In this document: in pieces, positions 43,401 through 48,632 of the stretch
Position numbering within the stretch: the stretch's first letter is position 1
Layout: every line of letters begins with the position of its first letter
From: Pseudomonadales bacterium
GTDB taxonomy: Bacteria > Pseudomonadota > Gammaproteobacteria > Pseudomonadales > Azotimanducaceae
Reading direction: 5' to 3'
NCBI GenBank assembly: GCA_023300545.1
Contig: JALZVT010000016.1
Location: forward strand, 1 to 48,632
Length of the DNA stretch: 48,632 bases
Notes under the pieces: generated by a model
Databases searched by the model: none
The model's input: the letters and a program-made list of their open reading frames with translations, nothing else
What the model was told of the DNA's origin: nothing
Made by a program: the position numbers and the translations under genes

Positions 43401-44588
43401 GCGCCGCCAAAAAAGTTAAGGCCCGAACTCAGATACGCCGCTCTGGCTGCAGAACGACTATCAGAACGGGCCTACTTTGCCCGTGATCAGATTGCTTTGG
43501 TTGCGGCCAGCCTACTGGGCGCAAACCTGTCCACACTAGCCGGCGAGCGCGGCGACCTTTCACGCTCGTACTCAATGCTAAGTGTGATCCTTTGCGTTGG
43601 TGGTGTTGCAGGCCTGTCTGCAAAGTATCATCAGTTAGCGTTGGCTGCGGCTGACGAAGTTAACGACTGCCGAGCGCGAGTACTAGCAGGCTATACGAGG
43701 TCAGTCGCGTTCTCTGGTCGATGCGAATTCTCTGAAGCTCGGCAATTGGCCGAAGAAGCACTGCAGCAAGCCCGATTACAGGGTAATCGAGAAGACACAG
43801 AAATGTGCCTATGTTCTCTAGGTAACGTTGAGTACTACACGGGTCGAATTGCTGAAGCGGACAACGCGTTTCAAGAGGTCGCTGAATCAGCAGAGTCTCG
43901 GTCTAACGGATTGCATGAGTCTTGGGGATTGTATGCGATAGCGCGCGGTCGAATCGCGAGAGGACACTACGAACAAGCCGAAGCGCCGTTGCGACGTGCG
44001 CTATTGCTTCTCGAAAAAGATTCTGAAGCAGTGTCAGTCTTGATCTGTCACGGTCTACTCGCAGAGCTATTGTTCGCAACTAACCGCTTTTCGGAAGCAC
44101 ACAGCGAGGCACTCAAGACGCTCGAACTCACCCGCACCGGCCCACCGACCGTGCTCACAGAGCGGGAAGGTTATGCCGGGGCAGCCGCTGTGTTGTTGGG
44201 CCTATGGGAGAAAGACACCGCGGGAGTAGCCCAAGTATCCTCAAATCTGCGACAAAACGCTGCTGAAGCGCTTAAGGCAATGAAGCGCTATGCAAGCACT
44301 TTCCCTCTGGCCGAACCACGTTATCTTTTGCTGAAAGGACGTTTCGACGTCCTATCGGGGCGCAACCGACAGGCTCGAAAAGCATGGTTGAAGGCAAGTG
44401 AGCTCGCACAACAAAGAGGGATGCCCCATGAACTCGCTCTGCTAGAACGCGAACTCGGGTGGCGAGTGCTGGAAGATGGCGATGAAAGGCATCGTGATCA
44501 CGCGCAAGATTTGTTTGACCAATTGAGTTGCGAGATCTATGGCGGCACAGTGCCTCCACCAGGCATTCAGGCGCCAAAGCAACCTTAG
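40449..44588 (+). CDS. Soluble adenylyl cyclase-like protein: two cyclase domains, NTPase, TPR-like region
   Basis: A cytoplasmic protein of 1379 residues with the layout of mammalian soluble adenylyl cyclase. The first class III cyclase domain (about 48-200) keeps both metal aspartates, Asp55 (SIDVSGSS) and Asp105 (QFAGDNIL), but lacks the catalytic Asn/Arg (Cys180 and Gln184 in their place). The second (about 270-440) has lost the metal sites (Asn279, and His-Thr instead of Gly-Asp) but keeps Asn389 and Arg393 in AVNKAARI. The pair could therefore form one composite active site. Lysine is missing at the base-binding position in both (Gln101, Gln313). An AAA/STAND-like NTPase follows with Walker A GEAGIGKST (483-491) and a Walker B-like IVICCEDTHW. 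The last 500 residues are helical repeats of TPR type. Start GTG 40449 is preceded by GGGAGG. Confidence 0.9.
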   Translation: MQHTVSEGPMNSRRSAAQDTPSVALLAPALIASLNGLSKVHPKQWRSTGAVLSIDVSGSSALAERLGASQSYGAEDLARHLTEVFDPLIAGIQRHGGEVEQFAGDNILAVWDNPERKLDGNVQAAVACASDIQAQWQKLQTAHSQPLQLRMGIGSGFIWRTITGGTSERYCYLLGGEAVCRAQQAEDRAPVSGVLLSAEVAVHVEDVVATAEGFCVEVRLTDPVDAADAALSDPTTPPIEYTLNSNVLQSFLPSVVHDTDVSGDRWLSEFRRVQIVFTNLGAADESPSVDGRLDERIRLIQESVFSTGGSILQFAIEHGQHTMLACWGLAGESYEDDVDRSLTSALALNTILKKTGADGSVGVARGRVFCGYRGNPTRREYAVVGSAVNKAARIMQSADGSVVCDESSRTASTTGCNFTTSGIIKLRGFDKPLVLNQVYSGSGPRDDTHSAGLLGRYDELQMLHAFIDRCSIPDSARGIIIEGEAGIGKSTLLQEFQNYVRRKGGVCLPCAGQSINRNAAYHAWPRFFEKLAGLAPDATANARVSAFSSLVADVHDGQARLPLLVDIAHLDIPDSASTAGLIGQARQDAIAELVIDILRMQSSSQQIVICCEDTHWFDSASMALVCAVLRADFELPMVLTRRPIETQWPESVARTLDVCDLLQLGQLNKATAPTLIGRAIGASSVPDAVVSSIVGKAGGHPFFVQELAKGLVDAKQIRVEDGQCFALDGFDDDSDNSFPESIEGVITSRIDALPADSRLVLRVASVIGRRFDYSMLADIYPLREQLQEGSKGQDQVLSDILAELVKRGLLEVISAQRPSDYQFHHALICDCVYDGLVYAQRRELHKSAAQWITQDTQSGPTPNALLAHHWFASEDIAQGSIYSSLAGAEALRNGAYKEASEHYSLLLELLRSNSNAMGELTEKEQVAQWYQGLGESNYALGDFAGATPHFLESLSLLGAPAPRTRTQWLRVLAVNLLRQAGYRLAPPKKLRPELRYAALAAERLSERAYFARDQIALVAASLLGANLSTLAGERGDLSRSYSMLSVILCVGGVAGLSAKYHQLALAAADEVNDCRARVLAGYTRSVAFSGRCEFSEARQLAEEALQQARLQGNREDTEMCLCSLGNVEYYTGRIAEADNAFQEVAESAESRSNGLHESWGLYAIARGRIARGHYEQAEAPLRRALLLLEKDSEAVSVLICHGLLAELLFATNRFSEAHSEALKTLELTRTGPPTVLTEREGYAGAAAVLLGLWEKDTAGVAQVSSNLRQNAAEALKAMKRYASTFPLAEPRYLLLKGRFDVLSGRNRQARKAWLKASELAQQRGMPHELALLERELGWRVLEDGDERHRDHAQDLFDQLSCEIYGGTVPPPGIQAPKQP

Positions 44589-44660
44589 CCGCTGACGCCG
44601 GCCGCAGACTAACTCCTAACTACACGCGAACATTGAGTCGCTTCAATCAGAGACCCTGTT

Positions 44661-45626
44661 ATGACTTTGCCAAAGTATATAAACCGGCCAACCGGTTACG
44701 ATCTCGCCCTGCCCGGCCCTTACTATCAACGTGACGTCACTCTGCGCTGCTATGGCTTTGGAGCAGACAAAGCAGCACTGCAAGCGATGTGTGATCGCTA
44801 CTTGAATATTGAAGGAGCGACTTGCCGATACGCGCCGCTGTCGCATCATGCTCTGATGGTGTTTGCGAATATGGAAAAAGTCACCTGCGGTGACCCGGAG
44901 ATGGGGTCGATGCACGAGATTGACGCCGCTCTCTTCGTGCCAGTACTGCGATATGAGCCTGGGCATATACTTCCTCAGGGCGTCGCCATTTTTATGCCCT
45001 ACTTGTTCGTTAACACCGACTGGGCGTTGGTAACCGGACGAGAAGGTGGTTTGGCGTTCCGTAAAAATCTGGGTTTGTCATTTTTTGACAAGACAAACGC
45101 TACTGGTGTGCCAACTGCAAACTTTCTTAATCACGTTGAGGCTTGGGTAGTACCAGAACGCGACGTCAACTCAAGACTGGTTCCACAGCGGGTTATCGAA
45201 CTTACAGGAGATCATGAAGACGCGGTTATCAAAGACAGCCATGAGTCGCCCGCGAAAATCATGGAACAGGTAGTTGAAAGCATCGCAGAACATCTTGCTG
45301 AAGATTTACTTGGCTTGCTCAAGGGTCTTGTTTTAGCCAGTCACCCTAAAGCGAGCGCCAAACTTGCAGTGGTGTTCCTCAAGCAGTATCGAGATGCGAT
45401 AGACAGTACCGCTGCTGCTATGCAGGAGGTGTTCAGTGCTGATGGCGAATTGCCGCTTGCTGATTTTCGAGGCGGCGGATTTATCAGTGGCGACCATAAA
45501 CTGAAATTTGGCGATCCTGTAAGTCATCCAATCGCTAGCGAACTAGGTGTTCCCGCGGACACTCCTATTGATGTTGAGTTCGCTTTTGAGCTGGACTGTG
45601 ATTTCAATATGGCACTGCGCCAGTAG
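44661..45626 (+). CDS. Acetoacetate decarboxylase-like protein
   Basis: A protein of 321 residues with the acetoacetate decarboxylase fold. In true ADC a lysine forms a Schiff base with the keto acid. The segment TGREGGLAFRKNLG (125-138) aligns with the family's GRE-x2-G-x2-K stretch and places Lys135 at the catalytic site. Glu86 in GSMHEIDAALFVP may match the conserved active-site glutamate. The C-terminal 130 residues, with a helical segment ESIAEHLAEDLLGLLKGL, are longer than in classical ADC (about 245 residues). Many relatives in biosynthetic clusters act as aldolases or cyclases instead. It starts 72 bases after the cyclase gene and lies 14 bases before an FAD oxidoreductase, so a shared pathway is likely. 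Confidence 0.82.
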   Translation: MTLPKYINRPTGYDLALPGPYYQRDVTLRCYGFGADKAALQAMCDRYLNIEGATCRYAPLSHHALMVFANMEKVTCGDPEMGSMHEIDAALFVPVLRYEPGHILPQGVAIFMPYLFVNTDWALVTGREGGLAFRKNLGLSFFDKTNATGVPTANFLNHVEAWVVPERDVNSRLVPQRVIELTGDHEDAVIKDSHESPAKIMEQVVESIAEHLAEDLLGLLKGLVLASHPKASAKLAVVFLKQYRDAIDSTAAAMQEVFSADGELPLADFRGGGFISGDHKLKFGDPVSHPIASELGVPADTPIDVEFAFELDCDFNMALRQ

Positions 45627-45640
45627 TTGGTAATAGTACA

Positions 45641-47749
45641 ATGGTCAATCGAAAGCGAGTAGCTGTATTGGGGGGTGGCGTGTCCGCGCTTGCCAGCGTT
45701 TGGGAGCTGGTGCATCGCTCTGACGATGTTGAGGTAACGGTCTATCAGATGGGCTGGCGCCTCGGCGGCAAATGCGCCTCAGGGCGAAACACCGCAATTG
45801 CCGATCGAATAGAAGAGCATGGGTTACACATACTGTTTGGTTTCTATGAGAATGCCTTTGATATGTATCGCGGGGTGTTCGACGAGCTGCAGACTTCTGC
45901 AGACGACCCGTTGAAATCTTGGACAGATGCGTTTGTTGGCAAAGACAGTTTTACGCTTGCTGAGCAGGTCGACGGCAACTGGCTACCGTGGCAATTGAGA
46001 GTACCAAAGCTGCAAGGAACCCCGGGTGATCGTGCCAGAGCATCACAGCCTTTTGTTTACTCTGATCTAGGGGAGATCGCCAAACACTTTTTGCGAGCCG
46101 TGCTGCGCTATGTTGAATCTCACACCGCAACGCAGCCAGGCCTGGAACAACTTCTCGACCAATTCGTAATCTCAGACGTTGAGAACCTATTCGAGCGTAT
46201 TGATGCAGGCGAGCCCAAATTCTTGGGTAAGGCGGAAGGTCTGTTTGAACGTTTTCTACCTGACCTGTGGCACTACATCGAACACAAGATCGAGGAAGAT
46301 AAGACACTAAGACACCTCTGGATAGTCTCTGAACTGGGAGTCACCATCGGCAAAGGTTTGGCGATGGCATACCTCGAGGGCCAGACCCGTGAAGATCTGG
46401 ATAAGCACAATCTAATCGATTGGCTCAACGAACAGTCTGCATTTAAGGGTGGTCTGTCGGAACTCACCGCCAACTCAGCTCCGCTGCGAATGCTTTTTGA
46501 TCTGGTGTTTGCCTATAAAGACGGTGATGCGTCAAAACCCTCGCTCGAGGTGGGCACAGCGATTGTTGGCGCGGCCAACATCCTCTTCAACTACAGCGGG
46601 CATCTGTATTATCAAATGCAGGGAGGCACTGGCGATGTGCTGGCGGGCACGGTCTATCGCATTCTAACTAGCGAAAAATACGCTGACCGCGTGACTTTTA
46701 AGTTCTTTCACGAAGTAACCCACCTAGCACTCAACGCTGAGAAAACGAAGGTTGAGCGCGTTGAACTCGGAATTCAAGCGACACCCGTTAATGAGTCTTA
46801 CGATCCGTTGCGAACGGTCAAAGGGCTGCCAAGCTGGCCAAACACGCCAATCTATAGTCAGTTGAAAGAAGGGCATGCGCTGCAGCAAGCGACCGAGCTG
46901 CCTTCCGGACCTGGCTATAACCTCGAGTCCCCTTGGACCGCCTGGCCGAATGTTGGCAAGACATCGCTCGAGCTGGGAACGGATTACGACGATCTGATCG
47001 TCGCGCTTCCCGTGGCCACGCTGCGAACTGTCGGTGTCGAGCTGCGAGCGAACCCAAAGTTTGCGGCGATGCTCGATGCCGTAGGAACAGTGGCAACCCA
47101 GTCGTTTCAACTTTGGCTCAACAAAACGGTAGAAGGTCTGGGTGGAGCGGCTTGGGCAGCCGACGATGCATTGGTGCATGGGGCGTTTCAATCCCCTCAC
47201 AGCAACTGGGCTGACTGGACTGATCTGATTGATGCCCACGAAAACTGGCCGGCAGAGTTCACCCCCAGAAATCTGGCGCTGATGTGTGGTGTATTGAAGA
47301 TCACTGAAGAAGCTCCGAAGCCTGGCAGCAACCCGGCTTACATGGCGTCCCAGCGCGAACGGGTTTCAGACAAGGCACTAGATTTTATGCAACGCGAGCT
47401 AAAGCAGCTGTGGCCAAGTGCATTTGACAGCAAAGGTTTCAACTTTGACCTTCTGGTTGATACAGCAAACGCCGTTGGGGAAGCCCGTTTCGAGTCTCAA
47501 TATAGGCGCGCAAATATAGCGCCCTGGGAACAATACACGGCGAGCTTTCCGGGTACCGGCGAAACTCGGCTGCGGCCAGACGAAAGCGGGTTTGCCAACC
47601 TGTATCTAGCCGGAGACTGGACAAAAAACAGTCTCAATTTTGGCGCCGTTGAAGCGTCAGTCATAAGTGGTCGTATTGCCAGTCGTGGCTTGTTGGGCCT
47701 GGACTTCCCCATCTTTGGTGAACCTGGGCCGTCGGCCAACCAAGAGTGA
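45641..47749 (+). CDS. FAD-dependent oxidoreductase, phytoene-desaturase/HpnE-like
   Basis: A flavoenzyme of 702 residues. The dinucleotide-binding fold opens the protein (RVAVLGGGVSALASVWEL) and the second FAD contact GWRLGGKCASGRN follows, as in carotenoid desaturases, hydroxysqualene dehydroxylase and amine oxidases. EEHGLHILFGFYENAF is characteristic of the desaturase-like branch. The C-terminal FAD motif is LYLAGDWTKNSLNFGAVEAS. It is roughly 200 residues longer than HpnE-type enzymes, the extra length lying between about 100 and 330. The substrate is unknown but probably hydrophobic. The stop overlaps the start of the next oxidoreductase (GTGA), indicating an operon. Confidence 0.85.
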   Translation: MVNRKRVAVLGGGVSALASVWELVHRSDDVEVTVYQMGWRLGGKCASGRNTAIADRIEEHGLHILFGFYENAFDMYRGVFDELQTSADDPLKSWTDAFVGKDSFTLAEQVDGNWLPWQLRVPKLQGTPGDRARASQPFVYSDLGEIAKHFLRAVLRYVESHTATQPGLEQLLDQFVISDVENLFERIDAGEPKFLGKAEGLFERFLPDLWHYIEHKIEEDKTLRHLWIVSELGVTIGKGLAMAYLEGQTREDLDKHNLIDWLNEQSAFKGGLSELTANSAPLRMLFDLVFAYKDGDASKPSLEVGTAIVGAANILFNYSGHLYYQMQGGTGDVLAGTVYRILTSEKYADRVTFKFFHEVTHLALNAEKTKVERVELGIQATPVNESYDPLRTVKGLPSWPNTPIYSQLKEGHALQQATELPSGPGYNLESPWTAWPNVGKTSLELGTDYDDLIVALPVATLRTVGVELRANPKFAAMLDAVGTVATQSFQLWLNKTVEGLGGAAWAADDALVHGAFQSPHSNWADWTDLIDAHENWPAEFTPRNLALMCGVLKITEEAPKPGSNPAYMASQRERVSDKALDFMQRELKQLWPSAFDSKGFNFDLLVDTANAVGEARFESQYRRANIAPWEQYTASFPGTGETRLRPDESGFANLYLAGDWTKNSLNFGAVEASVISGRIASRGLLGLDFPIFGEPGPSANQE

Positions 47750-48632
47750 GCGAGTCGCCGGTTCGTATTCAGGGCGCTGGCCCTGCGGGGTTATCTGCAG
47801 CTATCTGCCTGGCCCGCGCCGGCCGGCGTGTTGATGTGTTCGAACAGCATGATTCTGTCGCCAAACGATTCAGCGGAGACCTTCATGGCGTAGAAAACTG
47901 GTCAATACCTCTAGACTGCGCCGAAGAGTTTGAACAATTAGGCATAGAGCAGTCATTTGATTTCGAACCTTGCACAACGCTTGATCTAAGCAATGGTCAC
48001 GCCGCGTCATCCCTAGGCTTTGCAAAACCCATTTTCTATCTTGTTCGACGCGGCCCTACTGCGGGCTGTCTGGACCATGGCTTATTGCTGCAGGCACAGG
48101 AACTGGGCGTTCGGGTGCAGTTCAATTCTCGAATTGATGACCGTTCTGCCGATATTCTGGGTTCCGGCCCCAATCCAAGTGATGTGTTTGCCGTTGAAAA
48201 AGGCATTCTCTTTAAGACAGATGCTCCCGACATTTCTGTCGCGCTGATCCACCCCGAAGCGGCTCCGGGTGGGTATGCGTATCTGCTGGTCCATCGTGGC
48301 GAAGGTGTGTTGTGTAGCGTTGTATTTGATAAGTTTCAGTCGGTGGGTTCTGCGCTGAGGGTTGCAACACGGATCTTTCAGCGCGACTACCCGATGAATA
48401 TGGAATCAGTGCGCCCCATCGGCGGCATTGGCGCTCTGTCTCTCGATCGCTTCACAACCGACAACGGTGATAGACGGATAGGTGAAGCTGCCGGTCTACA
48501 AGACTTTCTGTTTGGGTTTGGAATTCGTAACGCCATGGTATCCGGTGCGCTTGCAGCGCGGGCCTGGCTTGACCCATGCGACCACTTTGACACTCAGCAA
48601 AAAAGATTTGCAGAAGCCATGCGTTGCGGCCC
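47746..48632 (+). CDS. FAD-dependent oxidoreductase, geranylgeranyl-reductase-like, 3' end outside window
   Basis: The frame opens at a GTG that overlaps the previous stop and runs uninterrupted to the window's end (295 codons). The N-terminus is a Rossmann FAD site, IQGAGPAGLSAAICLARAG, with the ribose-binding VDVFEQ. FYLVRRGPTAGCLDHGLL corresponds to the second conserved block of group A flavin monooxygenases and geranylgeranyl reductases. PGGYAYLLVHRGEG is the P-GY-W-like strand, and a final GEAAGLQDFLFGFGIRNAMVSG replaces the GDAAG-PL-GEGI motif. It is likely a reductase or monooxygenase acting on a lipid-like substrate, co-transcribed with the two genes before it. Confidence 0.85.
   Translation, partial: MSESPVRIQGAGPAGLSAAICLARAGRRVDVFEQHDSVAKRFSGDLHGVENWSIPLDCAEEFEQLGIEQSFDFEPCTTLDLSNGHAASSLGFAKPIFYLVRRGPTAGCLDHGLLLQAQELGVRVQFNSRIDDRSADILGSGPNPSDVFAVEKGILFKTDAPDISVALIHPEAAPGGYAYLLVHRGEGVLCSVVFDKFQSVGSALRVATRIFQRDYPMNMESVRPIGGIGALSLDRFTTDNGDRRIGEAAGLQDFLFGFGIRNAMVSGALAARAWLDPCDHFDTQQKRFAEAMRCG

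Overview
The window reads as part of a gammaproteobacterial chromosome, probably from a free-living aquatic, flagellated organism. The evidence is an rlmF-type 23S rRNA methyltransferase, a TonB-dependent siderophore-type receptor behind a Fur-like box, a chemotaxis operon ordered cheY-cheA-cheW-...-cheR-cheD-cheB like the flagellar-type set of Pseudomonas and Escherichia, and upstream sites that match the FliA (sigma-28) consensus. I cannot name a genus from sequence alone. I see no tRNA, rRNA, insertion sequence or CRISPR array.

Region 1 (1-12 kb) is mixed. Two large exported repeat proteins (1-2502 on plus, partial; 5574-9872 on minus) share a homologous C-terminal domain of about 250 residues with four conserved cysteines. 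Between them lie a class II aldolase-like gene, rlmF, a shortened nitroreductase and a nu-class glutathione transferase. An MFS transporter and the TonB-dependent receptor follow.

Region 2 (14.3-29.7 kb) is a chemosensory island. It holds a membrane chemoreceptor ending in a CheR-tethering pentapeptide (MWEDF), a divergent cheY plus a CheC/CheX-like gene, an HDOD gene, and an eight-gene operon (cheY, cheA, cheW, a STAS gene, a 114-residue gene, cheR, cheD, cheB). A second, opposite-strand operon encodes a soluble triple-PAS BdlA-like receptor, CheR, CheD and a triple-CheW scaffold, without its own CheA or CheB. FliA-like promoters fit in front of three of the transcription units, with a weaker fourth.

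Region 3 (30-36.4 kb) has an exported lectin-like/DUF11-like protein and a three-gene minus-strand operon: an RND/MMPL exporter, a LolA-like periplasmic protein and an outer-membrane barrel.

Region 4 (36.5-48.6 kb) is the most unusual. Two convergent paralogous regulators join an N-terminal sensor-like module, a LuxR-type helix-turn-helix and an alpha/beta-hydrolase domain that has lost catalytic residues. A hairpin surrounds the start of one and a hexanucleotide repeat abuts the start of the other. Next comes a soluble adenylyl cyclase-like giant protein (two complementary, degenerate cyclase domains, an NTPase and a TPR-like region). It is followed by a tight run of an acetoacetate decarboxylase-like enzyme and two FAD-dependent oxidoreductases, the last of which runs off the window. 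A working idea, inferred only from layout, is that regions 3 and 4 make, sense and move a hydrophobic small molecule.
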